Below are positions 49,201 through 57,580 of a DNA stretch of 64,000 bases, piece after piece. Position 1 is the stretch's first letter, and each line of letters opens with the position of its first letter. This DNA is from Kineosporia corallincola (GTDB taxonomy: Bacteria; Actinomycetota; Actinomycetes; Actinomycetales; Kineosporiaceae): the NCBI RefSeq assembly GCF_018499875.1, contig NZ_JAHBAY010000010.1:1-64000 (forward strand), in the 5' to 3' direction. Both the position numbers and the translations under genes were made by a program. The notes below the pieces were generated by a model, which worked only from the letters and a program-made list of their open reading frames with translations, ran no database searches and was not told where the DNA came from.

Positions 49201-50761
49201 CAACCACAGCCTGATTCCGGGCCGCCTCAGACGCCGCGTCCTGGGCGTCCTTGACACGCTCCTGCGCATCCACGACACCCCGCTGAGCGTCAACGACGGC
49301 CTTGGAACCCTCGACACCCGCCGCATCCGCAGCAGCTTTCTCCTCAGCCAGCCGCGCATTCTCGCGGCGCTGATTCTCCAGGCCCTGCAAAGCTTCCTCG
49401 ACCGCAAGCTGGGCACGCTGACGCTGCAAATCCGAAGCCTCCGGATCAGCCATCACCTCAGCCAGCCGCTCCTGCGCCTCCTGCACACGCAGCACCGCGT
49501 CACGCTCATCCAGCGCGCCGCCGGCCACACGCGCGGCAAGGTCTTCGGCGTCTCTGGCAGCCTGCTTCCTGGCGTCGGCCAGGGCCCGCTGCGCATCCAG
49601 AGCAGACCGTTGCGCGTCAGCGACACCACGCTCGGCGTCCTCAACAGCCCGCCCCGCAGCCTCGACATCGTCGGCGGCCCGCCGGACCGCATCCGCGAGC
49701 TGCCGCTTCGCGTCCGCGACCTTCCTGGCGTCATCGACCCGATCCCGGGCCGACTGCCGCTCCGCGTCCCGCACCGACCGCTCAGCATCAGCGACCTGGC
49801 GCGCCGCCTGCACCGCAGCCACCCGAGCGTCCTCACGAGCCGACGCCAACCCCCGCTGCGCCTGCTCGACCGCATCCATCGCCGCGGCCATCTGCAAGTG
49901 CGCCGACGTGGCACCACGCGCCGACTGCGCCGTCTGATCCTCCGCAGCCTTGATCGCCTGGACCGCGGCAATCACCGGCGCTAGCGCCAGGACCAGGACC
50001 CCGACACCACCGGCAGCGACCAGCGCCCCGGTAGCGATCGCGGCCATCGCCCCAGCACCAGCAGCACCGACCGGGATCAGGGCCGGCCCGAGCAGCGCGG
50101 CGGCACCGATGAGGGCGAGCATCCCGGTCTGCGCGCCCACCGCGTTTCCGCGCATGAGCGCGAGCTGAGCGGACGCCCCCGCCGTGTCGACGTCCACGTC
50201 GATATTGACGCTGCGTCCGTCGAGGCGGCCTACCTCGACCGCGAACCTCCGCAGCTCGGCACTGGCCCCCGCCGCATCCGTCCGCACCTGGAGATCCGTG
50301 GTGCCCTTGCCGAGATCCCTCAGCTGGTCCTGGATCCGGCGGATCTCGACCAGCGCGGTCCGCGCGTCAACGTCGACGCCGATGCGCTTGTCCTGGAGCT
50401 CGCTGATCCGTCGGCGGATATCGGCGATCTTCCTGTCCGCCTGAGTGGAGTCAGCGTCGATCTCCACATCCGGCAGCGACCGGAACGCCGCTTCCAAGCG
50501 TGCTTTTAGCGCCCGGCCGAAGCTACCGCCGTAAGACTCACCGTCACGGGTGCCCTGCGAGGTGGACTCCCGTCCACCCGACCGCAGCCCGTCCCTGACC
50601 CCACCCGCCATCTCCCTCTCGGCAGCGGCACCGAAGAGCCGTCCGAACTCCTGCCCGATCTTCGCGGCTTCCGGGTTGACCTGAGCTGCAACACGTCGGG
50701 GGAACTGCCGTGCGTCCGGGACGATGTCGACGGAGACAGACCCGACGGTGATCTCACTCAT
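46289..50761 (-). CDS. Tape measure protein with NlpC/P60-like peptidase domain
   Basis: 1490 residues from ATG 50761 (GGAGGTG upstream). A coiled-coil and Ala/Arg/Asp heptad region spans about 90-640, hydrophobic membrane-like segments lie near 195-250 and 820-870, and repeated WxxIKxxFSAVWTWIRDHV-type units (about 940-1060) occur three or four times. Near residue 1240, YIWGAVGPGGFDCSGLAGEV and a later GIHVGAQ form an NlpC/P60-like Cys-His peptidase. The tape sets tail length and the peptidase opens the cell wall during DNA entry. Confidence 0.9.
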   Translation of the reverse strand: MSEITVGSVSVDIVPDARQFPRRVAAQVNPEAAKIGQEFGRLFGAAAEREMAGGVRDGLRSGGRESTSQGTRDGESYGGSFGRALKARLEAAFRSLPDVEIDADSTQADRKIADIRRRISELQDKRIGVDVDARTALVEIRRIQDQLRDLGKGTTDLQVRTDAAGASAELRRFAVEVGRLDGRSVNIDVDVDTAGASAQLALMRGNAVGAQTGMLALIGAAALLGPALIPVGAAGAGAMAAIATGALVAAGGVGVLVLALAPVIAAVQAIKAAEDQTAQSARGATSAHLQMAAAMDAVEQAQRGLASAREDARVAAVQAARQVADAERSVRDAERQSARDRVDDARKVADAKRQLADAVRRAADDVEAAGRAVEDAERGVADAQRSALDAQRALADARKQAARDAEDLAARVAGGALDERDAVLRVQEAQERLAEVMADPEASDLQRQRAQLAVEEALQGLENQRRENARLAEEKAAADAAGVEGSKAVVDAQRGVVDAQERVKDAQDAASEAARNQAVVAGDSARQVADAQRGVADAERSASRRRADDARRVADAQRAVAVAVDAAAQQQRRSAESIVSAQQAVVSAQRGVQQASQSAGATGGAAMDKVRDKMAALTPEGRRFVNFLTGELFPQFSGLSDAAQARFLPGLQDGLAELKPLIPGLTTFVGDLATTMGDLAREAGKALGGPFWTDFFGYVGDVGPDLLGKIGRIIGDLVQGFAGLVKAFDPVTQDFFTGLESLTQAFSDFGTNAENNSGFQGFIAYIQEVGPQVMATLGAIGRAFGHILESLAPLGPIVLRVIEGFADFISSLPPSVIIGIAVAIGAVAAAMTIMNIAMAANPVALIIIGLVALGVALYELYQRSEFFRGAVDLIWAKTQQIISAAWDIIRPVLEAFGKFIVETLPAAFEKGIGFLSGAWSGFATAIGVTWGLIRAVFSLVWTWIRDHVIENFKAQLAKIAAGWVNFKDAVGDTWQAIKGFFSAVWTWIRDHVVENFKTQLGKVAGVWDGLKTAISETWSGIKDVFSAVWTWIRDHVAAAFDREVRGLSNIWDGLKTAVTEIWSGKYGIKTIFDAVKDYISDKVVDGFRRGVDAIGRAWDKVREIAAAPVRFVIETVINKGIIGAFNKVAGFFKLDKLDEVPVPESLQVQKRAYGGYISGPGGPREDLIPAMLSNGEYVIQANVVSRLGRSFFDYLNRGGSIGGDPGGIAKFRDGGLARRIQDTVDWLPSVDPLPYIWGAVGPGGFDCSGLAGEVWARVLDKARNTRYFTTAANFGGLGFAPGEGVYTIGVDPGVHMAGRLAGLPFEAASTASGIHVGAQARPVTTFPQVYHLADLPGGKGSGGFFDWVNPLPDIAGLFKGPLARLDSITDSPWGQLVSRAPIALMDAAKDALGDAVNPFRDGGFVEATKYDSGGYLPPGLTTVMNATGRPEPVFTAAQWADLRANGAGRGGGQPVVVTQNITNPAPETAGDSLASGMRKLALYGLVGQRG

Positions 50762-51664
50762 CGGATCCACCTCCCATCATCTCGTCGAGGACCGCTTGGA
50801 CTTGGTCGGGTTTCGGTTCGGCGCCCATGGCCCGCTGCCGGGCCTTGAGTTCAGCGATGACCTGGAGGCTTTCGGACCCAGACGTGACGAGACCAGATCC
50901 GAGAAGACCCCCGGACACTCCGGGCCGGGGGACAGGATCCGGATGCTTCGGGGCCTTGCCCTTCTCCGAATTCACCGTTGCGAGAAGCCATTCGATACGC
51001 CGAAGCGCGTCGACCTGAGCCGCCGCCAGATGATCCGACGACGACCAGCGGCCCCACGATTCGGCCGGCCCGAGAGCCTCCCGGTAGACGGCCGGGTCCA
51101 TCGCGTCACGGGCATCCGTCTTGAAGTGCGACTCGGGCGGGAGACGGTCCATCCAGACGCGGACCTTCCGCCACGTCAGATGAGACCGCCCGTTGTCCGG
51201 CCGCCACAGGTCACCGAGATCGGCGCCGTAGTAGTGCTGGAGATCAGCCTCTAGCGCCTCTGCGTGCGCGCGAACTGTCGCCTGGAGGCCCGGTTCCCAG
51301 CCGCTGCCTCGCCCGTCGCTTTTCCCACAGCACGGAAGAACGCCTGCGATTCGCCGAGTTTCGGGTCCTGGTCCCGCCACTCGTCCCAGGCATCCCAGTC
51401 CGTCTCGGCCAGGACGAGTTCGGCCCACGTGTCGAAGTCGCCGGCCTGCATGGCGTTGAGCGCTGACTGTCGCCACTCGGACATCATCGGGACGTTCACT
51501 GTCTTGCCGGTGGGCAGTTCGACGGCGACGGTCTTGACGGGTTGTGGCCCGGTCTCCACGGCGACATCGGTTTCGATCGGCGTGATGTCGGGGTCGGCGA
51601 GCTGTTCGGCGTGGAGTTCGGTGGGGGTCTTCACGCCGTCGGGGTATTCGGGTTGCACGGTCAT
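50754..51664 (-). CDS. Tail assembly chaperone, frameshifted long form (gpGT type)
   Basis: Produced by -1 frameshifting at GGGAAAA (51320-51326 on the minus strand); the total is 303 residues. The extension reads GKSDGRGSGWEPGLQ, then a helical domain ending ELKARQRAMGAEPKPDQVQ and MMGGGSDE. The open frame overlaps the upstream chaperone and has no good start of its own. The long product links the major tail protein and tape measure during tail assembly, as with lambda gpGT. Confidence 0.8.
51251..51664 (-). CDS. Tail assembly chaperone, short form (gpG type)
   Basis: 137 residues from ATG 51664 (GGGGAG upstream). Acidic, helical: VQPEYPDGVKTPTELHAEQL, then NAMQAGDFDTWAELVLAETD, ending with GNRASRRQFARTQRR. 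It lies between the major tail protein and the tape measure, as expected. Confidence 0.85.
   Translation of the reverse strand: MTVQPEYPDGVKTPTELHAEQLADPDITPIETDVAVETGPQPVKTVAVELPTGKTVNVPMMSEWRQSALNAMQAGDFDTWAELVLAETDWDAWDEWRDQDPKLGESQAFFRAVGKATGEAAAGNRASRRQFARTQRR
51320..51326 (-). promoter_or_regulatory. -1 ribosomal frameshift site GGGAAAA
   Basis: The heptamer is in frame as G GGA AAA (codon AAA at 51322-51320), the canonical X XXY YYZ pattern. Slippage joins the short chaperone to the frame that ends at 50754; the zero-frame stop lies 66 bases further on. Confidence 0.85.
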
Positions 51665-51752
51665 TCTGGTTCTCCCCTGGATTGTTTCCCCTGGTTGGTG
51701 TTGGGGCGGGCGCGGCACCCAGGGGAGGTCATGCCGCGCCCGCGATCATGGG

Positions 51753-52670
51753 TCAGGCGGATGCGAGGGCCGGGACGTGGTGGAACGTGGCCACGGAGAC
51801 GCCCGCCGAGTTGGCGTACGCGGTGAGGGTGACGCCGTACAGGATCGCCTCGCCAGCTTTGATGGTGAAGGAGTCCTTTTCGGTGACTTCCGCGCTGGGG
51901 CAATACTTTCGGATGCGGTTCGGGCCGTCGACGAGATCGAACACGCACGCGTACCGCTGTGCGCGGAACTGGCCCTCGGTTGTGGTCCAGTCCCCGTTCT
52001 GGTCGGGGTAGACCGCGCCGTCGCCGGTCAGCGGGAGACGGTTGTAGATGCTCGTGGAGATGGGGTTGGTTTCCAGGAAAACGACCTTGAACGTCGTTGT
52101 TTCGTCGGTGACGATCTTCCGGGCCACCGCGCTCAGACCGTACGCCTTCACGTCATTCGACGAGTTCGACAGGTCCGCTGACAGGCCGTCCTCGGAAACC
52201 AGGCCCGGAGAAACGAACCCCGGCGCGCCCTGCGTCGTCTGCGTCACCGCGATCGCCGGAGACGTGCCACCCGTGAACGACCCCGACGCCGTCACACCCG
52301 CAAGATCCGCCATCCCGAGCGCACCCCGGAACGTCACCACATAGGGAGTCGCCGGGCCAGGACCGCCGCTGACGGTGATGTTCTGAGTCCCACCGATCGT
52401 CGACAGCGCCCCCAGGGCGCTCCGGACCGCTGAAGCTGTTGCGTTGTAAGGGATCGCGGCCGTCGTCTGCCCGGCATACGACAAGGTGAACGTCCCACCC
52501 GTCGGCGAACCAGTGATCGTGATGGTCTGCTGTTCGTTGACGCCAGCGGTCAGCGCGGTCGTCGCGTTCGTCGGGGCGGTCGTCCCGGGCGGCGCGAACC
52601 AAGCCAGCTCGGCGCCCGATGCGCCGGCCGCGCCGATACCGGCGAGAATGAGATCGGTGTTGATGCCCAC
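51753..52670 (-). CDS. Major tail protein with Ig-like insertion
   Basis: 305 residues from ATG 52670. The outer parts (INTDLILAGIGAAGASGAEL; SSNDVKAYGLSAVARKIVTDET and ETNPISTSIYNRLP) are the tail-tube fold. Residues about 45-145 (NEQQTITITGSPTGGTFTLS ... YVVTFRGALGMADL) are an Ig-like beta domain. Such surface Ig domains are common on siphovirus tubes and bind host glycans. The longest non-repetitive gene in this part of the cluster. Confidence 0.85.
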   Translation of the reverse strand: MGINTDLILAGIGAAGASGAELAWFAPPGTTAPTNATTALTAGVNEQQTITITGSPTGGTFTLSYAGQTTAAIPYNATASAVRSALGALSTIGGTQNITVSGGPGPATPYVVTFRGALGMADLAGVTASGSFTGGTSPAIAVTQTTQGAPGFVSPGLVSEDGLSADLSNSSNDVKAYGLSAVARKIVTDETTTFKVVFLETNPISTSIYNRLPLTGDGAVYPDQNGDWTTTEGQFRAQRYACVFDLVDGPNRIRKYCPSAEVTEKDSFTIKAGEAILYGVTLTAYANSAGVSVATFHHVPALASA

Positions 52671-52736
52671 GAGGGCCTCCTCAGGCGTGCGGAAGTGCCC
52701 CGGAGCCGTCGGCCCGAGGTAGGTGATTTCCCCTGG

Positions 52737-52952
52737 TTAGTGGTGGACCCGCGACGGGCGGATCCGGGAATTACTCTGTCCAGCAGCCGGTTTCGCTGAT
52801 GCTGCGACGAACTCAGCGAACTGTCGGGCCGCGATCTCCTCAACGAAAGCACGAGGCGTCACACCCTGGCCCGGCTCACCGAACCGGCCGATCAGCAACG
52901 CGACCACGTCCGGCCACACCGCTTCATCGACAACGATCTGAAGCGACGGCAT
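52737..52952 (-). CDS. Hypothetical head-tail region protein, 71 aa
   Basis: ATG 52952 overlaps the previous stop (ATGA). PSLQIVVDEAVWPDVVALLIG then a helical, Gln/Ser-rich end. Its position between tail terminator and major tail protein suggests a small assembly factor. Confidence 0.6.
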   Translation of the reverse strand: MPSLQIVVDEAVWPDVVALLIGRFGEPGQGVTPRAFVEEIAARQFAEFVAASAKPAAGQSNSRIRPSRVHH

Positions 52953-53359
52953 CAGACACCAACCGAATGCAGCGTGACAGCCGCCGTCGCGCCGACCCGG
53001 AACAGATTCGGGTCCGCCACCGGACGCCGCGACGGACCCGAAGTGATCACCACCCGGGCAACCACCGCAGCACCCCGGACCCCGGCGTCGATCGTGGCGC
53101 CGAGCAGGTCGAACTCCCAGACAGTGCAGACACTGCTGCATAGGTCGTCGGCCTGAACGAGCGTCAGCGCGAAAACGTCGACGTCGATGCTGGCCTGGTC
53201 CAGCGAGTGCCGACGCGGGCCGCCGGACCTCTCGACCCGGATCAGCGGCTGCACGGACAGGACTTCCTGAAGGTTCGCCGGCGCTTCCGTCGCCACGCGG
53301 GCGGCGGGGAACCGGAGCGCGGTCTCCTTGACCAGCAGAAGAGGGGCGGAGGGGTACAT
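52952..53359 (-). CDS. Tail terminator-like protein
   Basis: 135 residues from ATG 53359. RVERSGGPRRHSLDQASIDVDVFA and later VVARVVITSGPSRRPVADP match tail terminator/neck proteins by pattern (a D-x-x-x-x-D-V-x-V/A strand and late Arg-rich strand). Order (adaptor, stopper, gp10-like, terminator, major tail) fits. Confidence 0.7.
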   Translation of the reverse strand: MYPSAPLLLVKETALRFPAARVATEAPANLQEVLSVQPLIRVERSGGPRRHSLDQASIDVDVFALTLVQADDLCSSVCTVWEFDLLGATIDAGVRGAAVVARVVITSGPSRRPVADPNLFRVGATAAVTLHSVGV

Positions 53360-53583
53360 CAGGACTGCGCGGACGCCTTGCCCTGAGCCGGGACTCGCTT
53401 CTTCGGCGCCTCTTCAGGCTCCGGCCCCGGCCCGGGCTCCGGTACGGCCTGCTTCACGGGCGCGTACCGGGCCAGGCCCTCGCTGACCTTGATGCCGGCC
53501 AGGTCCCGGGGCAGACGCTCCGTTCGACCCTGCCGGGTCGGGTCGTCCGGCCGGAACACCCAGATGATCTCTACGTCGTCCAC
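53359..53583 (-). CDS. Small acidic/proline-tailed protein, 74 aa
   Basis: ATG 53583. The first 40 residues are DDVEIIWVFRPDDPTRQGR then LPRDLAGIKVSEGLARYAPV; the tail is Pro/Glu then basic. Likely a small connector or assembly factor; unrecognised. Confidence 0.6.
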   Translation of the reverse strand: MDDVEIIWVFRPDDPTRQGRTERLPRDLAGIKVSEGLARYAPVKQAVPEPGPGPEPEEAPKKRVPAQGKASAQS

Positions 53584-53925
53584 TCAGTCTCCAGCTACGT
53601 CGAGCGCATCCCGCAAAGTGCGGTGCGCATCCTGTTTTTCGGTACCGAACTCCACGAGCAGAGACTCCGGCGCCGACGCGGTGACCCTGCCGCACGCCCG
53701 CGGCGCCTTCCGGCGGGCACGGGGCGGGTCCTCATCGCGCGGACGGATCAGTGTCCGAGTAGTGATGCTGTCCCGGTACTGGCCCGGATGCGAGCCGGTC
53801 TCATCCACGGGCGCGGTCTCTTTTGCACGCGCCGCGACCAGCCCCGCGCGTCGGCCCATATCGGCGAGAATTCCCGGCATCACCAACATTTGGGTGATGC
53901 CCTGACGGTTGACCGCGAATGCCAT
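53584..53925 (-). CDS. HK97 gp10-like head-tail protein
   Basis: 113 residues from ATG 53925. AFAVNRQGITQMLVMPGILAD and MGRRAGLVAARAKETAPVDETG are the typical start of gp10-like/minor tail proteins. It ends with EFGTEKQDAHRTLRDALD, a pattern seen at the end of that family. Confidence 0.7.
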   Translation of the reverse strand: MAFAVNRQGITQMLVMPGILADMGRRAGLVAARAKETAPVDETGSHPGQYRDSITTRTLIRPRDEDPPRARRKAPRACGRVTASAPESLLVEFGTEKQDAHRTLRDALDVAGD

Positions 53926-54293
53926 CAGCCCGTCACCCGAACCAGCCAAGCGAAAAGCCCACCCTGAGCTCCGGTGATCGGAGACCAATGCGCACGCGGG
54001 TCCCCGTCGATCTCCCACACACCTGCCTCGCCTGGCAAGATCACCCTGTCCACCGACGACGGTGGCCGACCAGACCCCGCATGGACCGTAGACTCCGGCA
54101 TCATCGCCCCGTACCGCGTGTTCGTGGTCGTGGCCCCAACCGGCTCGGCCTCGGTGGTCGATGACGGCCACCACACCGCGCCAGCCACCATGGTTTGCGG
54201 CCACGATGCGACGTCGTTGCCGTACTCATCGACGCTCGTCGCTGCCCCGTCCAAGAGGACCAGCGTCCGGGCGTGCGCGTAGTGACTCAGCAC
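53925..54293 (-). CDS. Head-tail stopper-like protein
   Basis: 122 residues from GTG 54293 (alternative GTG 54314). ARTLVLLDGAATSVDEYGND, VAGAVWWPSSTTE and a final GGLFAWLVRVTG suggest a short beta-rich connector. Position between the adaptor and gp10-like proteins fits a head-closure (stopper) protein. Confidence 0.65.
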   Translation of the reverse strand: MLSHYAHARTLVLLDGAATSVDEYGNDVASWPQTMVAGAVWWPSSTTEAEPVGATTTNTRYGAMMPESTVHAGSGRPPSSVDRVILPGEAGVWEIDGDPRAHWSPITGAQGGLFAWLVRVTG

Positions 54294-54718
54294 CAGCGCC
54301 GCTCCGGCGTGAACGCGCCGCCGCCGTGGCACCAGTCGGGCCGGCCAAGCCTGAAAGACCCGATCACGTACCCGCCCACCGACAGGCCACCGTCGGCGGG
54401 AGTGATTAGCGCCAGCTCGGCCGGGAGGAACTGTAGCTCCGCACGCTGAGACTGGCCGGAGAACGTCGCTGACTCGGGTCCCACGGTCTGCGTGGTCACC
54501 CCGGCAGGGTTACGCAGGACCCTGAGCGCCGCGTCCGTAAGCACCTTCCGGATCAGGATCATCGGCACCGAAACACCAGCGGCAGCAGCGAGACCTGGCA
54601 CCGAAGCGTCCAAGATCGCCGATCCCTCTTCTAGCAGTACCTCAGCCATCGCGGCCTGCACGACAGAGAGTTCCTTGCCCCACTTGGCTTCGAGGTCTGC
54701 GACGGTCGCATACGCCAT
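54287..54718 (-). CDS. Head-tail adaptor protein
   Basis: 143 residues from ATG 54718. AYATVADLEAKWGKELSVVQ, helical repeats with AEVLLEEGSAILDA, and a helix containing RKVLTDAALRVLRNP match the head-tail adaptor (gp6/Gp15-type) family that sits on the portal ring. Overlaps the next gene by 7 bases. Confidence 0.8.
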   Translation of the reverse strand: MAYATVADLEAKWGKELSVVQAAMAEVLLEEGSAILDASVPGLAAAAGVSVPMILIRKVLTDAALRVLRNPAGVTTQTVGPESATFSGQSQRAELQFLPAELALITPADGGLSVGGYVIGSFRLGRPDWCHGGGAFTPERRWC

Positions 54719-54727
54719 CAGGGCCTC

Positions 54728-55666
54728 CTACGTCGAGTGGATAGCAAGAACATCGAGGACCTGACCCGCCGCCACCGCCACCGCGGCCTTCACCGTGATC
54801 ACGCAACCGGCCGCGGTCTGCGACTTCACAGCTGCTGTCAGCTGCCCCAACCCCGCCGGGCCCTCAACGCTTGGCTTGATCGAGTACGACGCCGACGGCA
54901 TCGGCGTCGCCCAAGTAAACGTCCGGTCCACCGACGCCAGCAACGCGATCGCCGGCAGACCCGTATCCCGTGCCTGCCGGACCGTCACCGTCGGCCTCAG
55001 CTCCAGCGTCGCGACCCTGGCAGCCAGCGCCGACAGCCCGGTCTGGAGAACAGACACCGACCCAGCCAGGCCATCCACAGCAGTCTGGGACGCTTTACCA
55101 GCCAGCGCGTTCACAGCGGAAGCGAGACTCGTTTCGGCTGCCGTCACCCGCGAATTCAAGCCGTCGACTGCGGCCTGCGCGGCCTTCACCCCGACCACGG
55201 AAGTCAGCGCGTCGAGGGCCTGCTGGGAAGCGCGACTAGCCACCACCGTCGCCAGCGCCGACACCTGTGCGCTGTATCCACCGACCGTCGACGTGAGCGC
55301 CGACAAATCCGCGACGACCCTACTGACCGTCTCCGCCGAAGCCTTACCCGCCACGCTCGGAATCAGCGCGTCAACCTGCACGGCCAGCGAATCCGCCTGC
55401 TGATGCAACCCAGCACGATCCTGAATCGACGCCTGCATCGCCGACTTCACCGTCGACGCCAACGCCGCCAAATCGTCAGCCCGAGCCGCGACCTCAGACG
55501 CCGCAGCACGAGCAGTGTTTGCCACCCGCATCGACGCATCCGCCCGAGCCATCGCCGCGCTACTGCCGGCTTCACCGGCAGCCTTCACGGTCGCGACCTC
55601 GGACGACAGCGCGGCGACATCACCAGCCTCGGAACGCATCGACACCAGGGACCGGCGGCCTTTCAC
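54728..55666 (-). CDS. Long coiled-coil protein, candidate head fibre
   Basis: 312 residues from ATG 55666, overlapping the previous stop. From about residue 10 to 235 it is one long Ala-rich coiled coil with heptad-like repeats (ASEVAARADDLAALASTVKS). The C-terminal 80 residues (LPAIALLASVDRTFTWATPM ... VAAGQVLDVLAI) form a small beta-rich head. It lies in the head gene block, not with tail fibres. A trimeric head fibre like phi29 gp8.5 is inferred. Confidence 0.6.
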   Translation of the reverse strand: MKGRRSLVSMRSEAGDVAALSSEVATVKAAGEAGSSAAMARADASMRVANTARAAASEVAARADDLAALASTVKSAMQASIQDRAGLHQQADSLAVQVDALIPSVAGKASAETVSRVVADLSALTSTVGGYSAQVSALATVVASRASQQALDALTSVVGVKAAQAAVDGLNSRVTAAETSLASAVNALAGKASQTAVDGLAGSVSVLQTGLSALAARVATLELRPTVTVRQARDTGLPAIALLASVDRTFTWATPMPSASYSIKPSVEGPAGLGQLTAAVKSQTAAGCVITVKAAVAVAAGQVLDVLAIHST

Positions 55667-55977
55667 CGGTAAGCCGCCGCAGTCACCGAGTACGTCACCG
55701 GGACAGCTGAAACCAGCCGGATCAGCGTGTCATTCGATCGACGACGGTCCTCGACCTCAACGATCCCACCAGGACCCAACGCGGTCGTCCGGTCACCGTC
55801 CACAGCCGGATCCGAACCATCCACGGTGAAAAACAGCACGGCGTCATCGGCCGCCGACCAGTTCGTGACCTCAGCTGTCAGACGGCGACCAGCGAACGTG
55901 ACCGAATCGGCCACGCCCGCCGTCGTCGTCTTCCGGTGCACACTGATCGCGTCCTGACCCACCAGATAGTCGGCCAT
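55663..55977 (-). CDS. Head-module beta-sandwich protein, 104 aa
   Basis: ATG 55977. ADYLVGQDAISVHRKTTTAG then VLFFTVDGSDPAVDGDR and LIRLVSAVPVTYSV give a compact Ig-like beta domain. It may attach the coiled-coil protein encoded next to the capsid. Unrecognised. Confidence 0.6.
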   Translation of the reverse strand: MADYLVGQDAISVHRKTTTAGVADSVTFAGRRLTAEVTNWSAADDAVLFFTVDGSDPAVDGDRTTALGPGGIVEVEDRRRSNDTLIRLVSAVPVTYSVTAAAYR

Positions 55978-55983
55978 CGTGCC

Positions 55984-56529
55984 TCACTCGGTCGGGACGC
56001 CGGCGTCTTCGAGGTCGCGGATGATGTCGTCTCTGGACGCACCCGGATCGACAGCGACGTCGTTCGCGCGCGCATAGTCAGCCCACGCCGACTTCGCCGA
56101 ACCCGGGCCCCGCTTCGGAGGGACCTCAACCTGAGGCTTAGATCCCTCCGCAGCCTCGCTAGCCTGCGCCTCGAAATCCTCCGGAGCCTCGACCTTCTCA
56201 ACCTCCGGCCCCACCATGGTCGGGCCAGGGTCCAGGGAGACACCCTCGCCCTCGGCGTCCTCCTCCGGGGCGCGTACCTCGGCCGCCTCCGAGGCGACCT
56301 CATCCACCGGGGGATTCACTTCCGTGATGCCCTCCGCTTCCATACTCGGATCCTCGATCTGGATCGGCTCCGGCTCGATTTCCACAACCTCGGAAACGAG
56401 CGAACCGCCCTCTTCGACATACCGGCGGGCATGCTCACCGATCCGGGTGGCGACGTCGGGTGGCGGCATGGTGCCTTCCGCGTAGACCTCGCCGTCCACC
56501 GTGACCGCACTGGCCAGAACCCAGCCCAT
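55984..56529 (-). CDS. Head-module protein with acidic linker and SAP-like C-terminus, 181 aa
   Basis: ATG 56529 overlaps the capsid gene stop. N-terminal beta part (VLASAVTVDGEVYAEGTMPP), a long Glu/Pro-rich acidic linker (about 60-145), and a C-terminal helical SAP/HeH-like motif (RANDVAVDPGASRDDIIRDL). Similar head-module proteins occur next to capsid genes in actinophages. Confidence 0.65.
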   Translation of the reverse strand: MGWVLASAVTVDGEVYAEGTMPPPDVATRIGEHARRYVEEGGSLVSEVVEIEPEPIQIEDPSMEAEGITEVNPPVDEVASEAAEVRAPEEDAEGEGVSLDPGPTMVGPEVEKVEAPEDFEAQASEAAEGSKPQVEVPPKRGPGSAKSAWADYARANDVAVDPGASRDDIIRDLEDAGVPTE

Positions 56530-57566
56530 CAGGCGACCTTGACCTTGAACGTCAGGTCCGGGTTTGCCAGGTGCGGCATTGCGATGACGTTCGCGTCCGT
56601 CCACACCGAGATCGGCCGGTCCGTGCGGTGCGCCGCCACGACGATGCCCGGCTCGTTGCCGGCAAGGCCGTACTCCGGCTCCTCGGCCTCCAAGGTCTGG
56701 CCGACGTTGGTTGCTCCGAGCTGGGTGGCCTCCCAGGCGTCGGGGGCGACCGGCGGGGGAAGCATCAGGATCGAGTCATCCGGCGTGACTCGAGTGGCGA
56801 CACCGGAAGCGTTCTCGTACTTCACGTCGTACGTGACGATCGGCGGAAGATCGAAGGACTGGAGGATCTGGCTCAGCTTGTCCGGAGAAACGATCGTAGG
56901 CGTGCCGGCGGTAGTGCCGAACGCCGACCGCACGGTGGCGTTTCGGGTGAGCAGGCCCCGGACCTTCGTCGAGGTCAGGATGACGCCCGGAGGGACGCCG
57001 TTCTTGTCGATGTACTGCTGGTTGTACGACACCAGGTCGGCGATCGGATCCGCGGATCCCGTGTTCGACCACAGGGTAGGGGCCGTCTGCGAATGGTTGG
57101 CGTCCCGGCCGAAGTCGATCTGCTGGTAAAACTCGTTCTCGTCGATCGTCAGCGCCGCGTTGAACAGAGCCTCGCCGCGGAGCATTTCGAGGCGTGACTC
57201 GAGTTCGATGGCGCAGTCCAGGCCGTCGCGCTTGAGGATCTCGGCCACGTCCGCGTCGATGTCGCCGCGCAGCCGCAGCCGCTCGTACTCACCGACCCGC
57301 TTCTGCACCGAGAACGGCGCCATCTCACCGCTCTTGCGCTGCACCTGCTTGCGCTTGCTGATCTTCGGCTCGGCGTCCCAGCCTCGCGCCGAGGCCGCCC
57401 GGCGGAGTCCGCCCGTCCCAGACGCGTAGCGGAAGTCGAGATCCTTGAGCGGCCGCGTCGGCAGCCACTGCCGCAGCGCGAACTCATTGACCGGGCGTGA
57501 GGCCAGGCTGTCGCGAACGTAGCCGGTGAGATACGCCGGGGTGATCGCGGAAGTCCAGAGAGCCAT
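56529..57566 (-). CDS. Major capsid protein (lambda gpE/Phage_cap_E-like)
   Basis: 345 residues from ATG 57566. PAYLTGYVRDSLASRPVNEF opens the sequence; KVQRKSGEMAPFSVQK-like and EYERLRLRGDIDADVAEILK segments and DLPPIVTYDVKYENASG ... YGLAGNEPGIVVAAHRTDRP match the gpE-type HK97-fold capsid family. Decoration, scaffold, portal and terminase lie upstream in order. Confidence 0.85.
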   Translation of the reverse strand: MALWTSAITPAYLTGYVRDSLASRPVNEFALRQWLPTRPLKDLDFRYASGTGGLRRAASARGWDAEPKISKRKQVQRKSGEMAPFSVQKRVGEYERLRLRGDIDADVAEILKRDGLDCAIELESRLEMLRGEALFNAALTIDENEFYQQIDFGRDANHSQTAPTLWSNTGSADPIADLVSYNQQYIDKNGVPPGVILTSTKVRGLLTRNATVRSAFGTTAGTPTIVSPDKLSQILQSFDLPPIVTYDVKYENASGVATRVTPDDSILMLPPPVAPDAWEATQLGATNVGQTLEAEEPEYGLAGNEPGIVVAAHRTDRPISVWTDANVIAMPHLANPDLTFKVKVA

Positions 57567-57580
57567 TCAGGTCACCCCTC

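Noticed and set aside
47789-49984. 731-residue plus-strand frame
   Set aside because: Antisense of the tape measure coiled coil; Arg/His/Leu-rich with no domain.
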